NCBI RefSeq assembly: GCF_022899355.1
Contig: NZ_JALJCK010000011.1
Span: 1 to 64,000, forward strand
DNA from: Shinella yambaruensis
Lineage (GTDB): Bacteria; Pseudomonadota; Alphaproteobacteria; Rhizobiales; Rhizobiaceae
Direction of reading: 5' to 3'
DNA length: 64,000 nt
Position 1 is the stretch's first letter. Each line of letters starts with the position of its first letter. The position numbers were made by a program, and so were the translations under genes. A model generated the notes under the pieces. It was not told the DNA's origin. It saw nothing but the letters and a program-made list of their open reading frames with translations, and made no database searches. Below are positions 34,652-45,052 of the stretch, in pieces.

Positions 34652-35656
34652 TCAAATCTGCGAGCGGATGCGAAGCTGGTCGAGGCCGACGGCGAGCAGC
34701 AGGACGGCGCCCTTGGTGACGTCCTGCCAGAAGCTCGAGACGTTGAGCAGGGTGAGGCCGTTGTTCAGCGTGCCGAGGATAAGCACGGCGAGCAGCGTGC
34801 CCCAGACCGAGCCGCGGCCGCCGAAGAGGCTGGTGCCGCCGAGGATGATGGCCGCGATGACGGTGAGCAGGTGCTTGCCGACGGCATCCGGGGCGGCGGC
34901 GCCGAGCATTGCGGCGACGACGATGCCGGCGAGCGCGCCGGAGACGCCGGAAAGAATGTAGAGCTTGATCTGCGTGCGATCGACCGGAATGCCCAGCATG
35001 CGGCTGGCGTCGGGATTACCGCCGGAGGCATAGATGTAGCGCCCGAAGGGCGTGAAAGCCATGACCCACCAGATGGCCGCGAAGAAGATCAGCATCAGGA
35101 TCAGCGGCACGGGCACGCTGAGGATGCGGCCGGAGCCGATCCAGTTGAAGCCGGGGATGGCCAGCGGCTGGGTGAGGCCGCCGGTCAGCACCAGCGACAG
35201 GCCGGTGATGATGCTCATCGAGCCGAGCGTCACGATGAAGGGATTGAGCCTGAGACCGTTGGTCAGCATGCCGTTGCCCCCGCCGATCGCGCCGCCGGCG
35301 AGGATGGCGATGGCGCAGGCAAGCCAGATGTCGATGCCGGCGGCATAACACAGCGAGACGATGACGCCTGAAATCCCGGCCACCGCGGCGACGGAAAGGT
35401 CCAGTCCCCCGGCGATGATCAGCGGCGTGCCGGCCGCCGCCATCAGGCCGACGAAGGCCATGTTCGAACCGATGGACAGGAGGTTCTTGAAGGTCAGGAA
35501 GAAGGGCGAGAGGATGGTGAAGACCACCAGCAGCAGGAGGTAGATGACGAGCAGCATCGCCGTGCCCGCCCAGGACTTGCCGAGCAGGCTGCGCCCGGCC
35601 TCGGGCTTCGGTGCTTCGCTCTGGCTACCCACGGTCTTGGCCGTTTCCTCGGACAT
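34652..35656 (-). CDS. Sugar ABC transporter permease
   Basis: 334 residues with about nine to ten membrane segments after a polar N-terminus of 30 residues. GGLDLSVAAVAGISGVIV and NPFIVTLGSMSIITGLSLVLTGG are the signature loops of the RbsC/XylH-type permeases. The start at 35656 has AGAGGA 4-5 bp upstream. A 119-bp gap with a palindromic repeat separates it from the ATPase gene, which may lower its expression relative to that gene. Confidence 0.93.
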   Translation of the reverse strand: MSEETAKTVGSQSEAPKPEAGRSLLGKSWAGTAMLLVIYLLLLVVFTILSPFFLTFKNLLSIGSNMAFVGLMAAAGTPLIIAGGLDLSVAAVAGISGVIVSLCYAAGIDIWLACAIAILAGGAIGGGNGMLTNGLRLNPFIVTLGSMSIITGLSLVLTGGLTQPLAIPGFNWIGSGRILSVPVPLILMLIFFAAIWWVMAFTPFGRYIYASGGNPDASRMLGIPVDRTQIKLYILSGVSGALAGIVVAAMLGAAAPDAVGKHLLTVIAAIILGGTSLFGGRGSVWGTLLAVLILGTLNNGLTLLNVSSFWQDVTKGAVLLLAVGLDQLRIRSQI

Positions 35657-35677
35657 GGAATCCTCTTTCCTGATTTG

Positions 35678-35775
35678 GAGCATTTCCGGCGAGGAGGATC
35701 GCCCGAAAATGCTCTATCTCTTTGTTTTCACGCAATCCCGACCGCAAACCCTCGCGGGCTCATGGTGGAATTGCC

Positions 35776-35778
<3 letters not shown>
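35678..35778. repeat. Rhizobial-type intergenic palindromic element
   Basis: GAGCATTTCCGG (35678-35689) pairs at 11 of 12 positions with CCGAAAATGCTC (35703-35714). It is followed by ATCTCTTTGTTTTCACGCAAT and a run to GGAATTGCCCTA. I recognise this as a common repetitive intergenic sequence of Rhizobium, Agrobacterium and Sinorhizobium, here somewhat degenerate. Confidence 0.55.
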
Positions 35779-37296
<1,518 letters not shown>

Positions 37297-37350
37297 CCAT
37301 TCCTCCCATGCGCGAAAGGGCGCGCGAAAACCGCGCGCCCGGCTGCATCG

Positions 37351-38532
37351 TCACTTGCTCGGGATCAGCGTCTCGTAACCCTTGAGCGATTCCTGCCCCT
37401 TCAGCGAGGCGAGATGGGCTTCGAATTCCGCCTGCGGGAAGGCATAGTCGAAGTTCGGCTTCTCGCCGCACTTGTAGTCCTTGTAGTACTCGCAGACATT
37501 GGCCTTGGTGATCATGACATGATTGACCAGCACGGCCGGCGGCAGTTCCTTGCCGGCAAGGGCCGCCAGCGCGATCGGGATGAGGTAGTTGCCGTAGCGC
37601 TCGGGGAAGTAGCCGGTGGCGGCGACCAGTTCCGGCTCCTCGGCCAGCGCCTGGGTCTCGTCCGCGCCGTTGCCGACGGCGATGACGTCGGCATCGCGGC
37701 CGGCCTGCTTGACGGCGCGCAGCATGCCGATCGCCGACTGGTCATTGATGGCGTTGATCATGATCGGCACACCATCCGGAATGCGGCCGAGCAGGTTGGT
37801 CATCTGGGTGAAGGATTCCTGCAGCGTGTTCTTGGTGTCGATGCGCAGCATCTGTTCCTTGGGGAAATCCGGCACCGCCGACAGGAAGCCGGCCTGCTGG
37901 CCTTCGGTGCGCATCGCCGGGATCGCGCCCGACTGTGGCAGCTCGCCGATGACGTAATAGCCCTGCTTGACCTTGTCGGCGCCGAATTTCGCGATGGCCG
38001 CCTGTCCGAGATAGGAGCCGCCCATGAAGCCGGACTTCGGGTTGTTGGCGCCGAAGAAGGTCGCGCCTTCCATCGGAATGTCGATGGCCGCGACCTTCAC
38101 ATTGTCCTGGTTGAAGACGTTCATCACCGTCGGGCCGAAATTCACGTCCGTCTGGAACTCGATGACATAGTCCACATTGCGCTGGACGAAGGACTGCGCA
38201 TTGGCGAGTGCGGTCGGGCCGTCGAGCCGGTTGTCGGCGATGGTCAGTTCGACGCCGGCCGCATCGGCATTGGCCTGGATGCCTTTTTCGACCACGACGC
38301 CGAAGGTCATGTCGCGCTGCAGGTTGGCAAAGCCGATGACATATTTGGAGCCGTTGCGCGGCGGGGTGACGGCGGTCGCGTCCTTCACCATCGCCTGCAG
38401 CTGCTCTGCGGAGAGCATCGCGCCATCGAAACTGGCAGGGTCAAATCCGTGGAAGTCCTCCGCCGCGGCGGTGCCTGCAATCGTCAATGCGAGCGCGGTG
38501 GCCGAGGCCAGAGCCGCCAAATTCCATTTCAT
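37351..38532 (-). CDS. Periplasmic sugar-binding protein of the ABC transporter
   Basis: 393 residues from the ATG at 38532, the second of two adjacent ATGs, with GGAGGAG at the better distance. A signal peptide (KWNLAALASATALALTIAG, cleavage near AAAED) is followed by a two-lobe LacI/ribose-binding fold (YVIGFANLQRDMTFGVVVEKG, AAIDIPMEGATFFGANN). It is first in the minus-strand transport operon, with a perfect inverted repeat 42 bp upstream. Confidence 0.93.
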   Translation of the reverse strand: MKWNLAALASATALALTIAGTAAAEDFHGFDPASFDGAMLSAEQLQAMVKDATAVTPPRNGSKYVIGFANLQRDMTFGVVVEKGIQANADAAGVELTIADNRLDGPTALANAQSFVQRNVDYVIEFQTDVNFGPTVMNVFNQDNVKVAAIDIPMEGATFFGANNPKSGFMGGSYLGQAAIAKFGADKVKQGYYVIGELPQSGAIPAMRTEGQQAGFLSAVPDFPKEQMLRIDTKNTLQESFTQMTNLLGRIPDGVPIMINAINDQSAIGMLRAVKQAGRDADVIAVGNGADETQALAEEPELVAATGYFPERYGNYLIPIALAALAGKELPPAVLVNHVMITKANVCEYYKDYKCGEKPNFDYAFPQAEFEAHLASLKGQESLKGYETLIPSK

Positions 38533-38573
38533 CATGTTCTCCTCCCTGAAAACGCCGATGGTCAATTGCATTG

Positions 38574-38596
38574 GTAAACTTGTCAAGCAAGTTTAC
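38574..38596. promoter_or_regulatory. Perfect inverted repeat, FadR-type operator candidate
   Basis: Arms GTAAACTTG (38574-38582) and CAAGTTTAC (38588-38596) match at 9 of 9 positions around TCAAG. The nested 9-mer CTTGTCAAG (38579-38587) recurs on the opposite strand at 39832-39840 by the regulator gene. It lies 42-64 bp upstream of the binding-protein start. Confidence 0.68.
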
Positions 38597-38605
38597 TTGT
38601 CTGGA

Positions 38606-39724
38606 TCATATGGCAAGCCGGTTCAGCACCGCTTCGTTGATGGTGACGCCGAGCCCCGGGCCGGCGGGTGCGGACATCTCGCCGCCGGCATGCCAGATAG
38701 GCTCCTCCACGAGCTCGTTCTGGACGACGACCGGAAAGGGTTTCAGCTCGAACAGGCGCGCCGTGCGCGAGGCCAGCGACAGGTGGAGGCTGGCGGCCGT
38801 GAGAATGGCGGTGCTCCAGGCATGGGCGTTGATGGTAATGCCGTTTGCCGCGCAGAGTGCGTCGATCATGCGAAAGCCCGTCACGCCCTCGGCGCGCGCC
38901 GGGTCGACGCCGAGAACATCGACCGTGCCCGTCTCGATAAGCCGTCTGTAGCCGCTCACCGTCCATTCCCGCTCGCCCGTGCCGATCGGCACGTCGACCG
39001 CGGCCTTCAGCGCGCGATAGTCCTCGATGAAGGTGGGATAGAAGGGTTCCTCGATCCAGCCGATGTCATACTCGGCCATGCGCCTGACGGTGGCGACGGC
39101 GGTCGCCACGTCCCATTTCACGCCGTTGCCGGCGTCCACGATGATCTCGAAATCCTTGCCGACGGCCCTGCGCAGGGCGCTGATGAAGGCGACGTCGTTA
39201 TCCGGATCGCGGCCGATATTCGACAGGCCCTTCTTGGCGAAGCCGAGCTTGACGCCCTTGAACCCCTGCTGCTGGAAGCCGGCGATCTCGGCCACGCAGT
39301 CCTCGATGGTCGCCTTGTTGACATGGCTGGACGCATAGGCGGGCAGGGACGTCCGGGCATTGTCCGCAAGCAGCGCATGGAGCGGCTTGCCCTGGCGCTT
39401 GCCGTCGATATCCCAGAGCGCCATGTCGAGCGCGCTGTAGGCGAAGCAAGCGATACCGCCCTCGCCATACCACCAGCAATGCGCCCGCATGCGTTCCCAG
39501 GCCCCGCGCACGTCGATCTCGCCGGTCTCGACGAGCAGATCGCCGAGCGCTGCGATGATCGTCGCCGTCGCCTTGCAGGCCTCCGGCCACATGGCGATGC
39601 CTTCGCCCCAGCCGACGACGCCATCCACCGTCTCGACGCGAACCAGCGTCGTCATGCGCCGGTTGGCGAAGTCGTTCGGATCGGAATAGGCGATCACATA
39701 GGGTCGTACATGGCGGATGCGCAT
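38606..39724 (-). CDS. Enolase-superfamily (mandelate racemase-like) sugar-acid dehydratase
   Basis: 372 residues: capping domain, then barrel. Metal ligands are seen as Asp in VDAGNG, Glu in WIEEPFYP and Glu in GTGEREW; the general base region has NAHAWS. The second-strand motif reads KGVKLGF, so the typical KxK pair is changed. The family removes water from aldonic acids to give 2-keto-3-deoxy acids, or racemises. GAGGAA precedes the ATG. It is divergent from the FadR gene, and transport genes follow on the same strand. Confidence 0.88.
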   Translation of the reverse strand: MRIRHVRPYVIAYSDPNDFANRRMTTLVRVETVDGVVGWGEGIAMWPEACKATATIIAALGDLLVETGEIDVRGAWERMRAHCWWYGEGGIACFAYSALDMALWDIDGKRQGKPLHALLADNARTSLPAYASSHVNKATIEDCVAEIAGFQQQGFKGVKLGFAKKGLSNIGRDPDNDVAFISALRRAVGKDFEIIVDAGNGVKWDVATAVATVRRMAEYDIGWIEEPFYPTFIEDYRALKAAVDVPIGTGEREWTVSGYRRLIETGTVDVLGVDPARAEGVTGFRMIDALCAANGITINAHAWSTAILTAASLHLSLASRTARLFELKPFPVVVQNELVEEPIWHAGGEMSAPAGPGLGVTINEAVLNRLAI

Positions 39725-39811
39725 GATGGTTCCTCACGCGCCGTGCGGTTCTGCTCCTCACCCGCCGACGCTGGCGATTGACTAACACTATCTCTGCCAT
39801 TACGTCAATAA

Positions 39812-39840
39812 GTGGTAAGGCCACTTGGCCACTTGACAAG
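39812..39840. promoter_or_regulatory. Operator region between dehydratase and FadR genes
   Basis: GTGG (39812-39815) and CCAC (39821-39824) form a short dyad of the kind FadR-family proteins bind. CTTGACAAG (39832-39840) is the reverse complement of the 9-mer in the repeat at 38574-38596, with AA one base outside in both. It ends 52 bp before the regulator start. Confidence 0.5.
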
Positions 39841-39891
39841 ATTGGGGTCAAGATGCGCAGATGGCCTCGGGAAGCATCGGGAGGAAGCAGC

Positions 39892-40620
39892 GTGCAGGAA
39901 CGGAGCCTTTCGGGCGTCGAACCGGTCAAGAAGGCCGGGCTCACGGAAATCCTCGTGTCGCGGATTCTCGGTCTGGTGACGGCGGGCAATCTCAAGGCGG
40001 GCGATCACCTGCCGTCCGAGCGCAGCCTGGCGGAGTCCTTTCAGGTCAGCCGCCCGACGGTGCGCGAGGCGGTGCGGGCGCTCGCCGTCCTCGGGGTGCT
40101 GGAAATCCGGCACGGCGGCGGCATCGTCGTTTCGCAGTTGAGCGCGGCCGATCTGCTGAAGCCGCTGACCTTCTTCCTGACCCTGCAGAACACCGAGGTG
40201 GACAAGCTCTACGAGGCGCGCGAGCTGATCGAGGGCGATATCGCGGCCCGGGCGACGGTCAATGCGAGCGCCGAAGATGTCGCCTTTCTCGAAAGGTTGA
40301 TCGCGGCGCAGGAGGCTGCGACGGAAACGCCCGTGCAGTATCGCGAGGTCGATACGGCGTTCCACCGGCGGCTTGCGGAGCTTGCCGACAACGAATTCCT
40401 CGCCCGCACCGCCGAGAGCCTGAACATCCTCGGCCTCGAATTCCGCAAGGTCGCATCCGAGACGGCCGGGGTCATCAGCGGGTCGATCGCGGATCACCGG
40501 GCGATCGTGCAGGCGCTCCGGGAAAAGAACGCGGAGGCCGCGCGCGCCGCGATGGCCGCCCATATGCGCAATGTCCTGCGCTCGACGCGGGAATCGATGA
40601 AAGCCGGAGGCCGGGCATGA
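39892..40620 (+). CDS. FadR/GntR-family regulator of the sugar locus
   Basis: 242 residues from a GTG start with GGAGG 7 bp upstream; the frame is open to 39778 but without a better site. The GntR winged helix (AGDHLPSERSLAESFQVSRP, TVREAVRALAVLGVLEIRHGGG) is followed by an FCD helical ligand domain. It is first in an eight-gene operon and probably binds the CTTGTCAAG elements at both promoters of the divergent locus. It is a paralogue of the regulator at 62230-62991. Confidence 0.9.
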   Translation: MQERSLSGVEPVKKAGLTEILVSRILGLVTAGNLKAGDHLPSERSLAESFQVSRPTVREAVRALAVLGVLEIRHGGGIVVSQLSAADLLKPLTFFLTLQNTEVDKLYEARELIEGDIAARATVNASAEDVAFLERLIAAQEAATETPVQYREVDTAFHRRLAELADNEFLARTAESLNILGLEFRKVASETAGVISGSIADHRAIVQALREKNAEAARAAMAAHMRNVLRSTRESMKAGGRA

Positions 40621-41393
40621 CCGAACGTCGCTGGGGGCTGACGAAGCCCACCGAAGCCGATATCGCGAGAGGCGGGTTCTCCACGCCGTGGGATGCGCCC
40701 TTCATTCCGCCGTTCCCCTTCCGGTTCCGCAATTGCGAGATCCTGACCGTCTTCTACCGCACGGATCCCGCTGCGGCCGCCTTCCTCGCCCCGCCGCCGG
40801 TCCGCGCGACCGGCGATGTCGTGGCGATCCATCTCTACAAGATGAACGATACGGACTGGATCGGCCCCTATCATGAATGCAACGTGATGTTCGGCGCGGA
40901 GGTCGCCGGCCGGGCCGGGGCCTATTCGCCCTATCTCTTCCTGCATTCGGACGGCGGCGTGTCGCACGGGCGTGAAATCCACGGCCAGCCGAAGAAATAT
41001 GCCAATCCCTCGCTGGAGTTCCGCGGCGATCTCATTGTCGGCACGGTCGAGCGCAACGGCATCGATGTCGTCACCGTGACGACGCCCTACAAGCAGCGTC
41101 AGGTCGATCCGGCCGAGATGCGCCGGCATTTCGATTTCGGCACCAACCTCAATCTCAAGGCGATCGACCATATCGACGGCCGGCCGGCGATCCGGCAGAT
41201 CACCTCGCGCAAGCTGACGGACGTTGCCGTGCGCGAATGCTGGGTCGGACCGGCGACCGTCGAGCTTCGGCCCAACGCGCAGGCGCCGGTCTACCGCCTG
41301 CCGGTGGTCGAGCCGATCGAGGCGTTCTTCTGGAAGGCCGACTTCACGCTGGTGAGCGGCGAGGTCATCCACGATTACCTCACCAAGGCATGA
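40617..41393 (+). CDS. Acetoacetate decarboxylase-family protein
   Basis: 258 residues. GREIHGQPKKYA contains the Schiff-base Lys pair of acetoacetate decarboxylase with the preceding Glu, so a decarboxylation or an aldol/dehydration step on a beta-keto or keto acid is likely. The ATG overlaps the regulator stop (ATGA). Members of this family in sugar clusters are not well characterised, so the substrate is unknown. Confidence 0.87.
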   Translation: MTERRWGLTKPTEADIARGGFSTPWDAPFIPPFPFRFRNCEILTVFYRTDPAAAAFLAPPPVRATGDVVAIHLYKMNDTDWIGPYHECNVMFGAEVAGRAGAYSPYLFLHSDGGVSHGREIHGQPKKYANPSLEFRGDLIVGTVERNGIDVVTVTTPYKQRQVDPAEMRRHFDFGTNLNLKAIDHIDGRPAIRQITSRKLTDVAVRECWVGPATVELRPNAQAPVYRLPVVEPIEAFFWKADFTLVSGEVIHDYLTKA

Positions 41394-42367
41394 TCATGAA
41401 CAAGCGCAAAGTCGTCGTCACCGATTACACGTTCCCGGCGCTCGCGCAGGAAGAGGCGGCGGCGATCGCCTCCGGCGCGGAGTTTTTCGCCTGTCAATGC
41501 CGCACGGCGGACGAGGTGGCCGAGGCGGTACGCGGGGCGGATGTCGCCGTGGTGCAGTTCGCGCCGCTGACCGCGCGGGCGATCGAGGGATTGGCCGAGG
41601 GGGCGGCGGTCATTCGCTACGGCATCGGCTTCGACAATCTCGATATACCCGCCGCCAATGCGCGCGGCGTGCCGGCCGGCTACGTGCCGGACTATTGCAT
41701 CGACGAGGTGGCCGATCACACCGTGGCGCTGATCCTCACGCAATTGCGCAAGGTCGTGCGGCTGGACGCCAGCATCCGCGCCGGCGAATGGGCGGCGGTG
41801 GCCGTGGCCAGGCCCCTTGCCGCCTATCGCGAGACGACGGTCGGCTTCCTCGGCTTCGGCCAGATCGCGCGGGCCGTCGCCGACCGGTTGCGCCCCTCCG
41901 GTTTCCGGTTCCTGGCGGCCGATCCCATGCTGGATGCAGCAACCGCGAAGGACCTCGGCGTCGAGCTGGTCGATCCGGAAACCCTTGTGGAACGCGCCGA
42001 CGTCCTGAGCCTGCATGCGCCCGGCACGCCGCAGACGACGAAGTTCGTCAATGCCGGGCGGCTGGCCCGCATGAAACCCAATGCCTTCATCGTCAACACG
42101 GCGCGCGGCGTGCTGGTCGACGAGGCTGCGCTCGCCGAGGCGCTGAAGGCCGGCAGGATCGCCGGGGCGGCGCTCGATGTCTTCGAGATCGAGCCGCTGC
42201 CGCCGGAATCGCCCCTGCGGGATGCGCCGAACCTGATCCTGACGCCGCATGCGGCCTGGTATTCCGCGGCCGCGATCGAGGCGCTGCAGGGGCTCGTCGC
42301 CGACGATATCCGCGCCCATCTTGCCGGCCGGCCGCTGCGCCGGCCGGTGCCCGGCTCGAAGGCCTGA
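41390..42367 (+). CDS. D-2-hydroxyacid dehydrogenase
   Basis: 325 residues if it starts at the overlapping ATG 41390, or 323 from 41396. The NAD-binding GFLGFGQIARAVADRL and the catalytic Arg (NTARGVLVDE), Glu (FEIEPLP) and His (TPHAAW) are all present. It oxidises or reduces a 2-hydroxy acid/2-keto acid pair. Overlap with the upstream stop indicates coupling. Confidence 0.92.
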   Translation: MIMNKRKVVVTDYTFPALAQEEAAAIASGAEFFACQCRTADEVAEAVRGADVAVVQFAPLTARAIEGLAEGAAVIRYGIGFDNLDIPAANARGVPAGYVPDYCIDEVADHTVALILTQLRKVVRLDASIRAGEWAAVAVARPLAAYRETTVGFLGFGQIARAVADRLRPSGFRFLAADPMLDAATAKDLGVELVDPETLVERADVLSLHAPGTPQTTKFVNAGRLARMKPNAFIVNTARGVLVDEAALAEALKAGRIAGAALDVFEIEPLPPESPLRDAPNLILTPHAAWYSAAAIEALQGLVADDIRAHLAGRPLRRPVPGSKA

Positions 42368-42381
42368 GCGAGGAGGAGAAA

Positions 42382-43428
42382 ATGCCCGACACGGTCAATA
42401 TCGGCGTCATCGGGGCCGGCTGGTGGGCCACCCTCAGCCATATCCCGGCGCTGATCGCCAATCCGCATGTCGATATCGTCGCCATCAATCGCCCCGATGC
42501 GGACGGGCTGGAGACGGTTTCGAAAACCTTCGGCCTGCCGCACGCCTATCTCGATGCGCGCGACATGCTCGAGAAAGAAACGCTGCACGGCGTCGTCGTC
42601 GCCTCGCCGCATGTGCTGCATGCCGAACATGCGACGCTTGCGCTGGAGCGCGGGCTGAAGGTGCTGATCGAAAAGCCGATGGCCACGACCGCCGCCGATG
42701 CGCGCGCCCTCGTCGCGCTGGCAGAGGCCCGGGGCGGCGAGATCATCATGCCCTATGGCTGGAACTACAAGGCGATGACCGATGCTGCGCATCGGCTGAT
42801 CCGCGAGGGCTGGGTCGGCGAGGTCCGCCATGTCGTCGCGCAGATGGCTTCCGCGCTCGCCGATCTCTTCGGCGGCGAACCGATGGTCGAGACGAAGGAT
42901 CACCTGTTCCGCCCGCCGGCTTCGACCTGGGCCGATCCCAAACGCTCCGGCGGCTATGGCTGGGGCCAGCTGACGCACGGGCTGGGCGCGGTGTTCCGCC
43001 TGGTCGACCTCGCACCGGCCCGGGTCTTCGCGAAGACGGGGCTGTCGCCCGCCGGCGTCGATTTCTACGACGCCGCGGTGGTGGAGCTCGCCAACGGCGC
43101 GACCATGGTGCTGTCGGGCTCGGCCACCGTGCCGAAGGTGCGGGGTTTCCAGCTCGATATCCGCGTGTTCGGCACTGAGGGCATGCTGCTGTTCGATATC
43201 GAACGGGCGCGCGTCGAGGCCGTGCGCCATGATGGCAGGACCCATGTCGAGACGCTGGAGGTGGATGCCGGTGCTTATGAACAGGTGGAGCCGATCACCC
43301 GGCTGGTCGACCTTTGCCGGGGCCGGGATGTGGTCAATCCGGCCGATGGCGTGATCGGCGCGCGCGCGACGGCCGTGCTCGACGCAATGTACCGCTCCGC
43401 GAAATCCGGGCGGATGGAGGAGGTATGA
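42382..43428 (+). CDS. Gfo/Idh/MocA-family oxidoreductase
   Basis: 348 residues. The N-terminal Rossmann domain (IGVIGAGWWATLSHIPAL) and the EKPMATT box are followed by the alpha/beta C-domain. It is probably a sugar or inositol-type dehydrogenase that acts on a ring hydroxyl with NAD(P). AGGAGGAG precedes the ATG, 14 bp after the previous stop. Confidence 0.92.
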   Translation: MPDTVNIGVIGAGWWATLSHIPALIANPHVDIVAINRPDADGLETVSKTFGLPHAYLDARDMLEKETLHGVVVASPHVLHAEHATLALERGLKVLIEKPMATTAADARALVALAEARGGEIIMPYGWNYKAMTDAAHRLIREGWVGEVRHVVAQMASALADLFGGEPMVETKDHLFRPPASTWADPKRSGGYGWGQLTHGLGAVFRLVDLAPARVFAKTGLSPAGVDFYDAAVVELANGATMVLSGSATVPKVRGFQLDIRVFGTEGMLLFDIERARVEAVRHDGRTHVETLEVDAGAYEQVEPITRLVDLCRGRDVVNPADGVIGARATAVLDAMYRSAKSGRMEEV

Positions 43429-43430
43429 CG

Positions 43431-44249
43431 ATGAAACTGAGCATCACGAGCTGGTCCTTTCCGCTGCTGACGCTGGACGAGGTGGGCGCCGTTGCGCGCG
43501 CGATCGGCATGGAAGGCCTCGATATCGGCTATTTCTACCGCTCCGCCCTCGACAAGGCGCGCCTGCTGGCGGAGCCGGAAGTCTATGGCCGCGAGATCGC
43601 CGCAAGGCTGCCCCTGCCGGTGTCCAACCTCTATCATCTGTTCGGCTCCTCGCCGGCCGAGCGCAATCTCGCCCTGCCGGATCACCGTGCGGAGAACCTT
43701 GCCGATTTCCGCAAGGTGCTCGCCTTCTGCAAGGCGGCGGGAGCGCCGACCGTCTTCATCCTGCCCGGCATCATCAACGGCGCGCAGACGCGGGCGCAGG
43801 CGTTGAACGAAACGGCGGAATCTTTGAAACCCCTGGTCGAGGCGGGGCAGGAGGCGGGCATCGACGTCTGCGTCGAGCCGCATGTGCATTCCTATCTGGA
43901 GACCCCGAGCCTGACCGCCGAGATGTGCACGCGCGTGCCGGGCGTCAAGCTGGCGCTCGATTACGCGCATTTTGCCGTCTCCGGCTACCGGCAGGAGGAG
44001 ATCGACGTGCTGATCCCCTGGCTCGGCCACGCCCATCTGCGCCAGGCCCGGCCGGGCGCGCTGCAGGCCAAGATGGAGCAGGGAACGCTGAATTTCCCGG
44101 CCATGTTCGCCGCATTCAGGGAAAGCGGCTTTGCCGGCTACGTCGCCAGCGAATATGTCCATCAGGACTATTTCGACACGGTGCACGACGACGTGATGTC
44201 CGAGACGATCAAGATGCGCGACCTCTTCTTTGCCTGGAGAAAAGCATGA
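43431..44249 (+). CDS. Sugar phosphate isomerase/epimerase-family TIM barrel
   Basis: 272 residues. ISTSW-like start (LSITSWSFPLL), CVEPHVHSYLETP with Glu and His ligands, LALDYAHFAVSG and the late EYVHQDYFDTV fit xylose-isomerase-like barrels with a divalent metal. The ATG at 43431 has the SD GGAGGAGG at good distance; the overlapping ATG at 43425 is too close to it. Confidence 0.9.
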   Translation: MKLSITSWSFPLLTLDEVGAVARAIGMEGLDIGYFYRSALDKARLLAEPEVYGREIAARLPLPVSNLYHLFGSSPAERNLALPDHRAENLADFRKVLAFCKAAGAPTVFILPGIINGAQTRAQALNETAESLKPLVEAGQEAGIDVCVEPHVHSYLETPSLTAEMCTRVPGVKLALDYAHFAVSGYRQEEIDVLIPWLGHAHLRQARPGALQAKMEQGTLNFPAMFAAFRESGFAGYVASEYVHQDYFDTVHDDVMSETIKMRDLFFAWRKA

Positions 44250-45052
44250 GCGGCAAGGCAGTCATCGTCACGGGCGGCGCCGGCGGCATCGGGCTTGCCG
44301 TCGCCACCCGGTTGAAGGCCGACGGTTTTGCCGTCGTCATCGCCGACCGCGATGCGGATGCCGCGCGCCAAGCGGCGGCCGGCATCGGCGCGGACTGGCG
44401 TGTGCTCGATATCGCGGAGGAAGGCTCGGTCGTCGCCACGGTCGGCGAGGTGGCGCAGGCCCATGGCGGGCTGGCCGCCGTCATCAACAATGCCGGCGTG
44501 CACATGCAGAGCCTGGTGGTCGAGACGAAGGTCGAGGACTGGGACCGCATCCACACGGTCAATGCCCGCGGCACCTTCCTGATGTGCCGCGAGGCGGCGC
44601 GCGTGATGGGGCCGCAGGGCGAAGGCCAGATCGTCAACATCGTCACCCGGCTCGGCTACGGCAATCCGTTCTCCTCGGTCTACATGTCCTCGAAGAATGC
44701 GGTGGCGGCGCTTACGCAGTGCCTGGCGGTCGAGATGGCAGCGACCGGCGTGCGGGTGAACGCCGTCGCCCCCGGCCATGTCGGCGTCGGCACGGGCATG
44801 GAGGCGGCGTTCCGCAAGAAGGCGGAAAAGCTCGGCAAGGACTGGGATTCTTTCGAAAAGCAGGTGATCGGCTCCATTCCGCTCGGGCGCTGGTGCAAGC
44901 CGGAGGACGTGGCCGGCGCGGTTTCGTGGCTGCTCGGCCCGGATGCGGACTTCGTCACCGGCGAGGTGATTTCCATTACCGGCGGCTTCCAGGCCTATGG
45001 CATTTCGCCGGATCGCCAGACCGTGCTCAACGCCATCGAGGCCGCATCATGA
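44246..45052 (+). CDS. SDR-family sugar dehydrogenase
   Basis: 268 residues, with VTGGAGGIGLAVA, NNAG and YMSSK. The serine region reads NIVTRLGYG, so Thr may take its place. The end has the usual EVISITGGFQAYG. It overlaps both neighbours by four bases. It probably oxidises a sugar, or reduces a keto-acid, in the pathway. Confidence 0.9.
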   Translation: MSGKAVIVTGGAGGIGLAVATRLKADGFAVVIADRDADAARQAAAGIGADWRVLDIAEEGSVVATVGEVAQAHGGLAAVINNAGVHMQSLVVETKVEDWDRIHTVNARGTFLMCREAARVMGPQGEGQIVNIVTRLGYGNPFSSVYMSSKNAVAALTQCLAVEMAATGVRVNAVAPGHVGVGTGMEAAFRKKAEKLGKDWDSFEKQVIGSIPLGRWCKPEDVAGAVSWLLGPDADFVTGEVISITGGFQAYGISPDRQTVLNAIEAAS

